From Actinomycetota bacterium (GTDB lineage Bacteria; Actinomycetota; Acidimicrobiia; Acidimicrobiales; Iamiaceae): a stretch of DNA of 64,000 nucleotides. The notes under the pieces are model-generated. The model was not told the DNA's origin, did no database searches, and saw only the letters and a list, made by a program, of their open reading frames with translations. Below, one piece after another: positions 1-8,133 of the stretch. Each line of letters begins with the position of its first letter. The stretch's first letter is position 1. Location of the stretch: NCBI GenBank assembly GCA_016185275.1, contig JACPNX010000002.1, positions 62,001 through 126,000 of the forward strand, read 5' to 3'. Both the position numbers and the translations under genes were made by a program.

Positions 1-102
1 CACGCCGCTCACCTTGCGGACGTACTGGCGAGCCGCGGCCTCGACCTCTTCTCCCGTGGCCGGCGGCTGCAGGCCGCGCAGGGTCGTGATGTTCCGGCAC
101 AT
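1..102 (-). CDS. DUF2277 family protein, N-terminal part
   Basis: The reverse strand reads from an ATG at 102 to the window edge without a stop, giving 34 residues that begin MCRNITTLRGLQPPAT and continue through QYVRKVSG. The MCRNI start, the PPAT segment and the QYVRK-SG segment are the hallmark of the small conserved DUF2277 family (usually about 90 residues, function unknown), recalled from family knowledge. The gene is cut by the window edge, so the C-terminal half is not visible. It runs in the same direction as the dehydrogenase gene that precedes it on this strand (188-1033), 85 bases away. Confidence 0.8.
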   Translation of the reverse strand, partial: MCRNITTLRGLQPPATGEEVEAAARQYVRKVSGV

Positions 103-187
103 GGCCTCGACGGTAGGCCCGGGGCGGCCCTCGCGCTCGCCGCCACCGCCGCGACGGGCGCGACGAGACCGGCGCCGCTCCGGTGGG

Positions 188-1033
188 TCAGGTGGCGGTG
201 AGACCACCGTCGACCACGAGCGTCTGGCCCGTGATGTAGCTGGCCTCGTCGGAGAGCAGGAACACGGCGGCGTACGCGACCTCCCAGCCCGTGCCCTGGC
301 GGCGCAACGGCACCGGCGCCGCGGTTCGGCTGGGCCGGCCCGCCGTGGCCACACGCCCGAGTGGCGTGTCGATCAACCCGGGCGCCACGACGTTGGCCCG
401 CAGCCCGTGCCGGGCGCCCTCGGCGGCGACGTGGCGGCACAGGCCGAGCAGCGCCGCCTTCGAGGTGTCGTAGGCCGGTATGCGGCTGCCGGACCGCAGC
501 CCGGCCACGGAGCTGACGAAGACCATCGACGCCACGCCGCCACGCTCGATCGCCGCCTTCGCCAGCATGAAGTGGGAGCGGACGTTGACCGCGAAGGTCG
601 TGTCCCACTCGTCGACCGAGGTGCCCCGTAGGCCACCGCCGGCGCCGATGCCGACGTTCGCCACGACCCCGTCGACCCGGCCGCCGAGCGCGGAGGAGCA
701 CGCCTCGAGCACGCCCGCGCAGCGTTCTGGGTCGGCGACGTCCGCAACCACGGCGACCGCCGTGCCGCCCTCAGCCTCGATGCGCGACGCCGTCTCGAAT
801 GCGGCGCTCTCCACGACGTCGACGCAGGCCACGGCCGCCCCCTCGCGGGCGGCCAGCACGGAGATGGCCCGCCCGTTGCCGATCGGGCGGTCGGCGTCGT
901 CGTTCGGGCGGGCTCCGGCGCCCACCACCGCGATGCGCCGCCCGGCCAACCGGCCCCGGCCCGGGGCCCGCCCGAGCGCCTCGTCCGGCAGCGACGGCGC
1001 GCCCGCCCCGGCGCCGGGCCGGACGTCGCTCAT
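188..1033 (-). CDS. SDR-family NAD(P)-dependent oxidoreductase
   Basis: A short-chain dehydrogenase/reductase of 281 residues if it starts at the ATG at 1033 (MSDVRPG). It has a Rossmann nucleotide-binding start near residue 30 (VVGAGARPN, a variant of TGxxxGIG), a VANVG segment equivalent to the structural NNAG, a serine in VFVSSVAG, and the catalytic YDTSKAA (YxxxK). The C-terminal SYITGQTLVVDGG is the usual SDR ending. The start codon overlaps the stop of the upstream carboxymuconolactone-type gene (1030-1596) by four bases (ATGA), so the two are probably co-translated. The substrate cannot be told from sequence. Confidence 0.9.
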   Translation of the reverse strand: MSDVRPGAGAGAPSLPDEALGRAPGRGRLAGRRIAVVGAGARPNDDADRPIGNGRAISVLAAREGAAVACVDVVESAAFETASRIEAEGGTAVAVVADVADPERCAGVLEACSSALGGRVDGVVANVGIGAGGGLRGTSVDEWDTTFAVNVRSHFMLAKAAIERGGVASMVFVSSVAGLRSGSRIPAYDTSKAALLGLCRHVAAEGARHGLRANVVAPGLIDTPLGRVATAGRPSRTAAPVPLRRQGTGWEVAYAAVFLLSDEASYITGQTLVVDGGLTAT

Positions 1034-1596
1034 CCCGGCTCGAGCCCCGGCTCGAACCCCGGCTCGATCTGCACGCCGAGGCTGTTGAGCGTGTAGGCGA
1101 CGAGGTGGTAGTGGCCGACCACCATCGGGACCTCGATCAGCTGGCGCTCGTCGTAGCGCGCGGCGAGCGCCGTCCACGTCTCGTCGGACAGGCACGAGCG
1201 CTCGTGCAACTCGTCGGCCGCCCGCAGCAGCAGCGAGTCGGCGTCGGACCACTCGGGTGCCGCTGGACCGGACCTCACGCGCTGGATCTCCGCGTCGGTG
1301 AGGCCTGCGTCGCGCCCGATCGGCAGATGGTGCGCCCACTCGTAGGCCGCGTCGCAGTGGACGGCGGTGCGCAGGATCAGCAGCTCGCGGTCGCGCGCCG
1401 GCAGGGCGCCGGACAGCAGGACACCGCCGAACGGCAACCACCGCCGGAACAGGCGCGGGTGGCGCACGAGCGTCGTGAAGATGTGCATGTCGGCCGCGAC
1501 GGATCCACCCACCTGACCGAGAAGCTCACGGGCGCTGTCGTCCCGTTCGGCTTCGGCGAGCGGTGGGATGCGCGGTCGGCCCGCGTCGTGCGCCAT
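1030..1596 (-). CDS. Carboxymuconolactone decarboxylase-family protein
   Basis: A protein of 188 residues. The conserved AhpD/CMD core is visible in RDRELLILRTAVHCDAAYEW followed by AHHLPIGRDAGLTDAEI. There is one cysteine in the core, not the CxxC of peroxidase-type AhpD proteins, so an alkylhydroperoxidase role is not supported. It is more like the CMD proteins that accompany dehydrogenases in degradation of cyclic or aromatic compounds. The ATG start at 1596 follows the end of the divergent GNAT promoter region. The stop overlaps the start of the SDR gene, which suggests a two-gene operon. Confidence 0.85.
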   Translation of the reverse strand: MAHDAGRPRIPPLAEAERDDSARELLGQVGGSVAADMHIFTTLVRHPRLFRRWLPFGGVLLSGALPARDRELLILRTAVHCDAAYEWAHHLPIGRDAGLTDAEIQRVRSGPAAPEWSDADSLLLRAADELHERSCLSDETWTALAARYDERQLIEVPMVVGHYHLVAYTLNSLGVQIEPGFEPGLEPG

Positions 1597-1691
1597 GGCG
1601 CGGCACCGTACCGGCGGACATCCCGGCGCGCCGGTGCGCGCCGGGGTAGGCGCGCCCGTACCGGGTGGTGGGTGAGCCGCCCTCGCACCGG

Positions 1692-1697
1692 TACGGT
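1692..1697 (+). promoter_or_regulatory. Leaderless -10 box TACGGT
   Basis: TACGGT lies six bases before the GTG at 1704. No Shine-Dalgarno sequence is present. The spacing fits transcription starting at the start codon and supports 1704 over the upstream in-frame GTG at 1665. Confidence 0.55.
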
Positions 1698-1703
1698 CGT
1701 CGG

Positions 1704-2111
1704 GTGATCGACGTCAAGTGCGAGTGGCGTGGGACCTTCGCCAACGCCGAGCTGAACCGTCTCCACGCGGAGGCCTTCGCCCACGAGTCGATCCAGGGCG
1801 ACGACTGGGAGGGCAGAGTGGCCCGCCACAGCCTCGGCTGGGTGACGGCGCGCGACGACGCCGAGTCGCTCCTCGGCTTCGTCAACGTGGCCTGGGACGG
1901 AGACGTCCACGCGTTCCTGCTCGACACCATGGTGAGCCGGTCGGCGCGCCGCCACGGGATCGGGCGCCAGCTGGTGGCCACGGCCGTGGAGGCCGTGCGG
2001 GGCTCCGAGTGCGAGTGGCTGCACGTCGACTTCGACGACGAGTTGCGCTCGTTCTACTTCGACGCCTGCGGCTTTGCGCCGACGAACGCGGGCCTGATCG
2101 CGCTGCGATGA
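1704..2111 (+). CDS. GNAT-family N-acetyltransferase
   Basis: A protein of 135 residues from GTG 1704. The acetyl-CoA-binding motif A of GNAT enzymes appears as VSRSARRHGIGRQLV (R/QxxGxG/A type). Motif B is seen at the end in LRSFYFDACGFAPT, the usual FY-x-GF pattern. The substrate is unknown. A longer version starting at GTG 1665 would add 13 residues that look unlike the family, and the TACGGT box just upstream of 1704 favours the shorter form. Confidence 0.8.
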   Translation: MIDVKCEWRGTFANAELNRLHAEAFAHESIQGDDWEGRVARHSLGWVTARDDAESLLGFVNVAWDGDVHAFLLDTMVSRSARRHGIGRQLVATAVEAVRGSECEWLHVDFDDELRSFYFDACGFAPTNAGLIALR

Positions 2112-2179
2112 CGAGCTCGGCAAGGCGCTGAGCCCGGGCGATCCCGTGCGTCCACCCGAGCGCACCTGCGCCCGCCAGG

Positions 2180-2390
2180 AGGAACGTCGCCTGGGAGTCG
2201 ATCCGCCTTGCCTTCGTCGCCGCACTCCAGTTGCTGCCGCCGCGCCAGCGGGCCGTGCTCTCCTGCGCGAGGTCCTGCGCTGGCAGGCCACCGAGGTGGC
2301 CGAGCTGCTCGACACGTCGGTGGCGTCGGTCAACAGCGCGCTGCAACAGGCTCGGGCCACGCTGGCCGACCGGCAGCTCGACGGGGCAAC
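2180..2390 (+). pseudogene. Remnant of an ECF-type RNA polymerase sigma factor (region 4)
   Basis: Two reading frames together encode the C-terminal helix-turn-helix of a SigJ/SigX-like sigma factor. One frame gives SIRLAFVAALQLLPPRQRAVL; the next gives LREVLRWQATEVAELL then DTSVASVNSALQQARATL. The frame changes near 2260 where one base appears to be missing (gtgctc-tcctgcgc). No region 2 is found upstream, so this is a 5'-deleted and frameshifted relic. The downstream nucleotidyltransferase reading frame begins just after it. Confidence 0.75.
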
Positions 2391-2468
2391 AGCCGGCCCG
2401 GGTCGCTCACCGGCGTGGCCTCGGGCGCACGGTTCACTCGGCGCGACCGTCTGGACCCGCTCGCCCTG

Positions 2469-3116
2469 ATGGGTAGGGCACGACCCGTGCTGGACCACCT
2501 CGCCGGCGGTCACGAGCCGGCCGTCGACGACGAGACGTTCGTGGCCGTCCTGCGAGCTGCGGTGGAGACGGTCCGCGCCGTCGGCGTGCCGTTCGTCCTC
2601 ATGGGCGGGATCGGCTCGGCCACCCACGGCCGCGACCGGTGGACCCACGACATCGACCTCTTCCTGCGCCCCGAGGACGCCGGCCGGGCCCTGGAGGCCC
2701 TCGGCGCCGCGGGCTTCGAGACCGAGGAGACGCACTGGGACTGGCTCTTCAAGGCCGAGCGCAGCGGCGTCGTCGTGGACCTGATCTTCCGGTCGACCGG
2801 CGGCATCGTCGTGGACGAGGAGCTGATCGAGCGGGCACGCGAGCACGACTTCCGCGGTGTGGTCGCTCCGGTCATCCCGCCCGAGGACCTCCTCGTCATC
2901 AAGGCCGTCGTGCACGACGAGCACATGCCCCGGCACTGGCACGACGGCCTCGGCCTGGTGGCCCGCTGCGACCTCGACTGGGACTACCTCCTGCGCCGGG
3001 CCCGCACGTACGGCGCCCGGCGGGTGCTCTCGCTGCTCGTCTACGCGCAGTCGAACGACCTGATCGTGCCGAACCGTGTCATCGAGCAGCTGTTCGACGA
3101 CATCTACCGGAGCTGA
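2469..3116 (+). CDS. Nucleotidyltransferase-fold protein
   Basis: A protein of 215 residues from ATG 2469; a GTG at 2487 is an alternative. The nucleotidyltransferase signature is clear: LMGGIGSATHGR followed by THDIDLFL, that is GG-x-S and DxD, which bind nucleotide and Mg2+. A third acidic residue may be in VVVDLIF. The family resembles the AbiEii/DUF6036-type and MNT-type transferases, some of which are toxins. No antitoxin-like partner is adjacent, so a toxin role is not supported. It is followed after two bases by a small BON-like gene and by a phosphoesterase, and the three are probably one transcript. Confidence 0.7.
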   Translation: MGRARPVLDHLAGGHEPAVDDETFVAVLRAAVETVRAVGVPFVLMGGIGSATHGRDRWTHDIDLFLRPEDAGRALEALGAAGFETEETHWDWLFKAERSGVVVDLIFRSTGGIVVDEELIERAREHDFRGVVAPVIPPEDLLVIKAVVHDEHMPRHWHDGLGLVARCDLDWDYLLRRARTYGARRVLSLLVYAQSNDLIVPNRVIEQLFDDIYRS

Positions 3117-3118
3117 GC

Positions 3119-3388
3119 ATGGAGATCCACGAAGGCGACGCCCCCGAGCACCTGGCCGCCGATCTCGAGGAGCTGCTCGCCGAGCACCCCGACGTCGGAG
3201 AGCAGGGCCTGCGGGTCAGCGCCGCCGACGGGGTCGTGCACGTCGAGGGGGCGGTGGCCACCGAGGCGCGCCGTGACGCGGTCAGGGCCCTGATCGCGCG
3301 GGGACTGCCCGGCTGGCGGGTCGACGACTCGCTCGTCGTGCTCGCCGACGGGTTGTCCGCTCCCGAGGGCTCGGAGCGGCTGGCGTGA
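3119..3388 (+). CDS. Small BON-domain-like protein
   Basis: An 89-residue protein. Residues about 30-75 read LRVSAADGVVHVEGAV, TEARRDAVRALIARG and WRVDDSLVV, the alternating strand-glycine-strand then helix pattern of BON domains, which bind lipids or surfaces. There is no signal peptide or membrane segment. The gene begins two bases after the preceding stop, and its own stop overlaps the GTG of the next gene (GTGA), indicating translational coupling. The function is not known. Confidence 0.65.
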   Translation: MEIHEGDAPEHLAADLEELLAEHPDVGEQGLRVSAADGVVHVEGAVATEARRDAVRALIARGLPGWRVDDSLVVLADGLSAPEGSERLA

Positions 3389-4128
3389 TCCGCGTCGCGG
3401 CGGTGGCCGACGTCCACTTCGGCGCCGACTCGGCCGGCACCCTGCGGCCCCACCTCGCGGACCTCGGGGCGCGGGCCGACGTGCTCCTCGTCGCCGGCGA
3501 CCTCACCCGCCGGGGCGACCCGGACGAAGCCGCGATCCTCGCCGGCGAGCTGCACGGTCTGGGGGTGCCGACGTTCGCCGTCCTGGGGAACCACGACCTC
3601 CACCTCGACCGGCGCGAAGCGCTGTGCGCGGTGCTGGAGCGCGCCGGCATCCGGATGCTCGACGGCGACTCGGCGGTCGTCGACGTGCGCGGCCAGCGCC
3701 TCGGCATCGCCGGCGTCAAGGGGTTCGGCGTCGGCTTCCGGGGCGCGAGCTGCTCGGACTTCGGCGAGCCGATCACGCGCGCGTACTTCGCGCACGCCCG
3801 CGACGAGGCCTGCCGGCTCGAAGCGCTGCTCCGGGACCTCGCCGGCCGGTGCGACCTGCGGATCGCCCTCATGCACTACTCGCCGGTCCAGGAGACGCTG
3901 ATCGGCGAGCGGCCCGAGATCTGGGCCTTCCTCGGCTCCTATCTCCTGGCCGAGGCGGTCGACCGGGCCGGCGCGGACCTCGCCCTCCACGGCCACGCCC
4001 ACGCGGGCCGCGAGCGGGGCACGACGCCGGCCGGGGTGCCGGTGCGCAACGTGGCCCAGCCGGTGATCCGCAGCGCCTACCGGCTGTTCTGCCTGGGCGA
4101 CGGCCAACCGTCGGAGGTGGCCTGCTGA
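3385..4128 (+). CDS. Calcineurin-like metallophosphoesterase
   Basis: A 247-residue enzyme starting at GTG 3385, overlapping the upstream stop. All five metallophosphoesterase motifs are present in order: DVHFG near residue 9, GDLTRRG, GNHDLH, a histidine in LMHYSP, and GHAHAG near residue 207. These residues bind a di-metal centre that hydrolyses phosphoesters. The compact size and lack of a signal peptide suggest a cytoplasmic enzyme. The substrate is unknown. Confidence 0.88.
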   Translation: MIRVAAVADVHFGADSAGTLRPHLADLGARADVLLVAGDLTRRGDPDEAAILAGELHGLGVPTFAVLGNHDLHLDRREALCAVLERAGIRMLDGDSAVVDVRGQRLGIAGVKGFGVGFRGASCSDFGEPITRAYFAHARDEACRLEALLRDLAGRCDLRIALMHYSPVQETLIGERPEIWAFLGSYLLAEAVDRAGADLALHGHAHAGRERGTTPAGVPVRNVAQPVIRSAYRLFCLGDGQPSEVAC

Positions 4129-4162
4129 GCGGGCGGTACGTCAGGGCGGCGCAGGCGGTACG

Positions 4163-5203
4163 TCAGGCGGCGCGGGCGCCCGCCGACTCCTCCGCCAGCA
4201 GGTCCAGCACGGCCGCCTCCACCGAGCTCTGCGTCGTGCCGCTCCCGACGACCACGTTGTCGTCCTCGAGGGCCACCAGCGCGTCCTGGACCGTCGCGCC
4301 CGCGTGGTAGCGATCGACGATCCGAGGGTCGATGTAGGACTTGCGGCAGACCGCCGGCGTGTTGCCCAGGTAGTGCGCCACCTCCTTGACCGCCCGGGCC
4401 ACCGCTCGCTTGCGGGCACTGTCGCTGCGCGCCGCCGTCGACACGGCCAGGCCCACCGCGCACAAGACCGTCGCGTTCCACGTCCGGAAGTCCTTCGCCG
4501 TGATGTCCTCGCCCGTGTGCTGCTTGAGGTAGGCGTTGATGTCGGTCGACTTGATGTCGACCCAGCGGCCGCCGTCGCGGAAGGCGAGCAGCTCGAAGCC
4601 ACCGCCCCGGCGATCCTTGAGCTCGCGCACGACGGCGGCCACGTCGGGGTCGACGACCGATTGGATGCGCCGCTTGCCGGACTTCGCGGTGAAGTCGAAC
4701 GTGACGACGTCGCCGTCCACGCAGACGTGCTTCTTGCGCATCGTGGCGAGCCCGAACGTGTTGTTCTCCTCGGCGTAGCCCTCCGTGCCGATCCGGAAGA
4801 AGCCGAGGTCGAGCAGGCGGGCCGCGCAGGCGAGCACTCTGTCGCGGGTGAGGTCGGGGGATGCGAGGTGCTCGGCCACGACCTCTCGCAGCCGCGGCAG
4901 GGCCTGCGCGAAGACGAGCATGTGGTCGAACTTCTCGGCGTCGCGCCGGATGCGCCAGACGTCGTGGTAGCGGTACTGGCGCCGACCCCTCGCGTCGGTG
5001 CCCATGGCCTGGATGTGGCCGTTCGCCCACGGGCAGATCCACACGTCGGTCCACGCCGGTGGGATGGCCAGCGCGGCGATGCGGGCGAGCACCTCGGGAT
5101 CGGTCACCTTCTCGCCGTCGGCACGGTGGTAGGTGAACCCGCGGCCGACTCGGCGGCGCCGTATGCCGGGAGCATTCGGATTCGAGCGACGGAGGCGCGG
5201 CAT
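4163..5203 (-). CDS. DNA topoisomerase IB
   Basis: A eukaryotic-type (poxvirus-like) topoisomerase IB of 346 residues, the usual length for bacterial members. The N-terminal domain contains PPAWTDVWICPWANGHIQ and the family signature RQYRYHDVW. The catalytic domain carries TAKSGKRR and the active-site tyrosine in RKSYIDPRIV, which attacks the 3' phosphate. Such enzymes relax supercoils of both signs without ATP. It is divergent from the DUF1697 gene (5259-5780) and convergent with the metallophosphoesterase gene (3385-4128). A 14-base duplication (ggcggtacgtcagg) lies just beyond its stop. Confidence 0.93.
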   Translation of the reverse strand: MPRLRRSNPNAPGIRRRRVGRGFTYHRADGEKVTDPEVLARIAALAIPPAWTDVWICPWANGHIQAMGTDARGRRQYRYHDVWRIRRDAEKFDHMLVFAQALPRLREVVAEHLASPDLTRDRVLACAARLLDLGFFRIGTEGYAEENNTFGLATMRKKHVCVDGDVVTFDFTAKSGKRRIQSVVDPDVAAVVRELKDRRGGGFELLAFRDGGRWVDIKSTDINAYLKQHTGEDITAKDFRTWNATVLCAVGLAVSTAARSDSARKRAVARAVKEVAHYLGNTPAVCRKSYIDPRIVDRYHAGATVQDALVALEDDNVVVGSGTTQSSVEAAVLDLLAEESAGARAA

Positions 5204-5258
5204 GGCCGTGCCCGCGTACCCGCACGCCTGCTCCCTAGAACGGCGCTAGACCGGCGGC

Positions 5259-5780
5259 ATGAGCACCCACGTCGCGCTGCTCAGGGCCGTCAACGTCGGC
5301 GGCCGGGGCAAGGTTCCGATGGCCCGGCTCCGCGAGGTGTTCGAGGAGCTCGGCCACCGGGAGGTCCGTACCTACATCCAGAGCGGCAACGTGGTGTTCG
5401 ACGCTGACGGGACGCCGTCGCCCGGCTCGCTCGAAGCCGCCATCTCGGCGGCCTTCGACCTGGCCGTGACGGTGATCGTGCGGACGCCGGCAGGACTCCG
5501 TGAGATCGTCGGCGCCAACCCCTTCCCCGAGGAGGACCCGTCGTCGCTGCACGTCGGCTTCCTCGCCCATCCCGCGCCGGCCGGCGCCCTCCCCGGCGCG
5601 GACCTGGAGCGGTTCGCGCCCGACGCGGCCGTATTGCGAGGCACCGAGCTGTACCTCCACCTGCCGAACGGCCTCGGTCGCAGCAAGCTCGCCGAGTACG
5701 TGACGCGCAAGCCGCCGGCGCCGATGACGGTCCGGAACTGGCGCACGGTGACGACGCTGGTCGAGATCTCGGGCGGCTGA
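5259..5780 (+). CDS. DUF1697 family protein
   Basis: A protein of 173 residues. The N-terminal VALLRAVNVGGRGKVPM and VRTYIQSGNVVFDA are diagnostic of DUF1697, a widespread soluble family without a defined biochemical role. The C-terminal KPPAPMTVRNWRTV segment is also typical. The gene has an ATG start preceded by a TAGACC box six bases upstream and no Shine-Dalgarno sequence. Confidence 0.9.
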   Translation: MSTHVALLRAVNVGGRGKVPMARLREVFEELGHREVRTYIQSGNVVFDADGTPSPGSLEAAISAAFDLAVTVIVRTPAGLREIVGANPFPEEDPSSLHVGFLAHPAPAGALPGADLERFAPDAAVLRGTELYLHLPNGLGRSKLAEYVTRKPPAPMTVRNWRTVTTLVEISGG

Positions 5781-5848
5781 TGCCGCGACCGGTCACATCG
5801 CGACGGCGTGTCTCGTCTCATGGGCAGGACGCGATCGAGGAGGTTGGA

Positions 5849-7195
5849 GTGGCACAGGACCGGGATGTGGTGGTGGTCGGTGGCGGTGTGGCCGGGCTGG
5901 TGGCGGCGGCGACGGCGGCCGAGTCGGGCGCTTCGGTGCTGCTGCTCGACGCGCGCCGGTCGGCCGGAGGCCGAGCCCGCACGCACGAGGTCGACGGCTA
6001 CCTCCACAACGAGGGACCTCACGCGCTCTACCTCGGCGGCGAGCTGAACGCGGCGCTCCGGCGCTTCGGCGTTCCGGTGCGGGGCGGCGACCCGGCGCGC
6101 GGCACCTACGGCGGTCTGAGCGCCGACGGTGAGACCGTGCCCGTGCCGCTCACGGCCGGACAGCTCCTCGGCAACCAGGCTCTGGGCCTGCGCGACAAGG
6201 CGGCGATGGGTCGCCTGCTCGGCGGGCTCGCGGTGCTGCGGCCCGCTCGCCACGCCGACCGGTCCGCCGCCGAGTGGCTCGACGCGACCGTCAGGCCCGG
6301 GCTCGGACGCTCGATGGTGCACGCGCTGGTCCGACTCGCCACCTACGTCCCCGACCTCGACCGGCTCTCCGCCGACGCCGCCATCGTCCAGCTGCAGCGG
6401 GCCGCCTCAACGGGAGTGCGCTACCTCGACGGCGGGTGGGTGACGGTCGTCGACGGCCTCCTGCGGGCGGCCGCCGCCCGCGGCGTCGCTCTCGCCGTCC
6501 GCCGACCGGTGCGGCAGGTGCGGCGCTCAGCGGACGGGCGCGCATGGAGCGTGGAGTCCGACGACGGTGACGTGGTCGAGGCCCGCTCCGTGATCCTGGC
6601 CGCCGGGGGTCCCGGGCTCGCCGCGCAGCTCGCCGCCGAGGCGGCCCCCGTGCTGGCGGAGTGGGCGGCTCGGGCCGTGCCGGTGACCGCGTCGCACCTC
6701 GACGTCGGGGTGCACGGCGCCTGGCACGGACCGTCGGTGGTGCTGGGCCTCGACCGCCCGACCTACCTGTCGGTCCACGCACCCCTCGCCGACCTCGCTC
6801 CTGGCGGCACGACGATGGTGTCGGCCATGCGCTACCACCTGGCGGGCGAGACGCCCGATCCGAACGCCGACCGGTGCGAGCTCGAAGGTCTCCTCGACCG
6901 GGTGCGCCCCGGGTGGCAGGACCAGCGCCCACACATCCGCTTCGGCGCCCGCCTCGTGGTCGCACACGACCGTCCGCGGCCCGAGACCGGCGGACTGGCG
7001 GGCCGCCCGGGGCCGGAGGTGCCCGCGGCCGGCGGGCTGTACGTGGCCGGTGACTGGGTGGGCCCCGAGGGCAACCTGGCCGATGCCGCCGCGGCCTCGG
7101 GTGCGCGAGCGGGTGCTCTCGCCGCCGGCCGATCGTCCGGGAGCGCTCGTAGCTCCGAGGCCGCGGCCGCGGCCGCGGCCAGGATGGCGCCGTGA
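5849..7195 (+). CDS. FAD-dependent NAD(P)-binding oxidoreductase (phytoene desaturase/amine oxidase type)
   Basis: A 448-residue flavoprotein. The start chosen is GTG 5849, preceded by a good ribosome-binding site (gaggagg at 5836-5842) and directly followed by the dinucleotide-binding fold VVVVGGGVAGLVAA. Typical FAD features follow: an acidic end of strand 2 (LLLDARRSAGGRA), GPHALY, and a C-terminal LYVAGDWVGPEGNLADAA that binds FAD. The family includes desaturases, protoporphyrinogen oxidases and amine oxidases; the substrate is not evident. Its stop overlaps the GTG of the ECF41 sigma gene by four bases, so oxidoreductase and regulator are co-translated. Confidence 0.88.
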   Translation: MAQDRDVVVVGGGVAGLVAAATAAESGASVLLLDARRSAGGRARTHEVDGYLHNEGPHALYLGGELNAALRRFGVPVRGGDPARGTYGGLSADGETVPVPLTAGQLLGNQALGLRDKAAMGRLLGGLAVLRPARHADRSAAEWLDATVRPGLGRSMVHALVRLATYVPDLDRLSADAAIVQLQRAASTGVRYLDGGWVTVVDGLLRAAAARGVALAVRRPVRQVRRSADGRAWSVESDDGDVVEARSVILAAGGPGLAAQLAAEAAPVLAEWAARAVPVTASHLDVGVHGAWHGPSVVLGLDRPTYLSVHAPLADLAPGGTTMVSAMRYHLAGETPDPNADRCELEGLLDRVRPGWQDQRPHIRFGARLVVAHDRPRPETGGLAGRPGPEVPAAGGLYVAGDWVGPEGNLADAAAASGARAGALAAGRSSGSARSSEAAAAAAARMAP

Positions 7196-8130
7196 GCGCC
7201 GACGTCGACGCCGTATCCGCGCCCGGGCCCGGGCCGCCGAAGGGCGCCACCGTCGCGGCAACCGAGCTGTTCGAGGCCAACCGTGGGCACGTCTTCGGCG
7301 TCGCCTACCGGATGCTCGGGAGCGTCGCCGAGGCCGAGGACGTCGTCCAGGACACGTGGCTGCGGTGGCGCGACGTGGACGCCTCGGTGATCCGGTCGCC
7401 ACGCGCCTACCTGGGCACGGTGGCCGGGCGGATCGCTCTCGACCGGCTGAAGTCGGCGCGGGCACAGCGCGAGGCATACGTGGGTCCGTGGCTGCCCGAG
7501 CCGCTCGTCACCGATGCGGCCACGGACCCCGCCGCGCACGCCGACACGGCCGACAGCCTGACGTTCGGTTTCCTGTGCGTGCTCGAGCGGCTGGACCCGC
7601 TGGAGCGAGCGGTGTTCCTGCTGCGCGAGGTGTTCTCGTATCCCTACGGCGAGGTGGCGGCCGTCGTCGGACGGAGCGACGCCGCATGCCGCCAGATCGC
7701 CCACCGGGCCCGGGCGCGGGTGGCCGACGAGCAACGCCGCGCCGCCCGACGGGGCACCGTGGACCGGGCGAAGGCGCAACAGATCGTCAGCGCGCTCGTG
7801 GCCGCCACCGTGGCGGGCGACGTCGACGGGGTGCAACGGCTCCTCGCGGAGCAGATCGTTTTGGTCTCCGACGGAGGAGCCGACACGCACGCGGCCCGGC
7901 GACCGGTCGTGGGCCGCCACCGGGTCAGCCGGCTCATCATCAACCTCGCCGCGCGCGTGCCGAGGGGCGCCTCCGTGGACCCCCTCTGGTCGAACGGCGA
8001 TCCCGCCATGCTCTTCCGCGACGCATCCGGTGCGCCGCTCCTGTTGATCGCGTTCACGGCGGGCGACGCAACCGTCGAGGCCATCCACGCCGTGGTGAAC
8101 CCGGCCAAGCTGGCGCACCTGGCTCGGTGA
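7192..8130 (+). CDS. ECF41-group RNA polymerase sigma factor (SigJ-like)
   Basis: A 312-residue sigma-70 family protein. Region 2 is at about 25-95 (YRMLGSVAEAEDVVQDTWLRW), region 4 at about 125-180 (LDPLERAVFLLREVF, then SDAACRQIAHRARARV). It has a C-terminal extension of about 110 residues with a SnoaL-like fold ending in HAVVNPAKL. That extension and the YVGPWLPEP linker define ECF41 factors, in which the extra domain replaces an anti-sigma factor. ECF41 genes commonly sit beside and control genes for carboxymuconolactone decarboxylases, oxidoreductases or epimerases, which fits the overlapping flavoprotein gene. Confidence 0.9.
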   Translation: MSADVDAVSAPGPGPPKGATVAATELFEANRGHVFGVAYRMLGSVAEAEDVVQDTWLRWRDVDASVIRSPRAYLGTVAGRIALDRLKSARAQREAYVGPWLPEPLVTDAATDPAAHADTADSLTFGFLCVLERLDPLERAVFLLREVFSYPYGEVAAVVGRSDAACRQIAHRARARVADEQRRAARRGTVDRAKAQQIVSALVAATVAGDVDGVQRLLAEQIVLVSDGGADTHAARRPVVGRHRVSRLIINLAARVPRGASVDPLWSNGDPAMLFRDASGAPLLLIAFTAGDATVEAIHAVVNPAKLAHLAR

Positions 8131-8133
8131 GCG

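Noticed and set aside
2469..3388. Nucleotidyltransferase as toxin of an abortive-infection system
   Set aside because: No antitoxin-like or defence partner is next to it; it is followed by a BON-like protein and a phosphoesterase.
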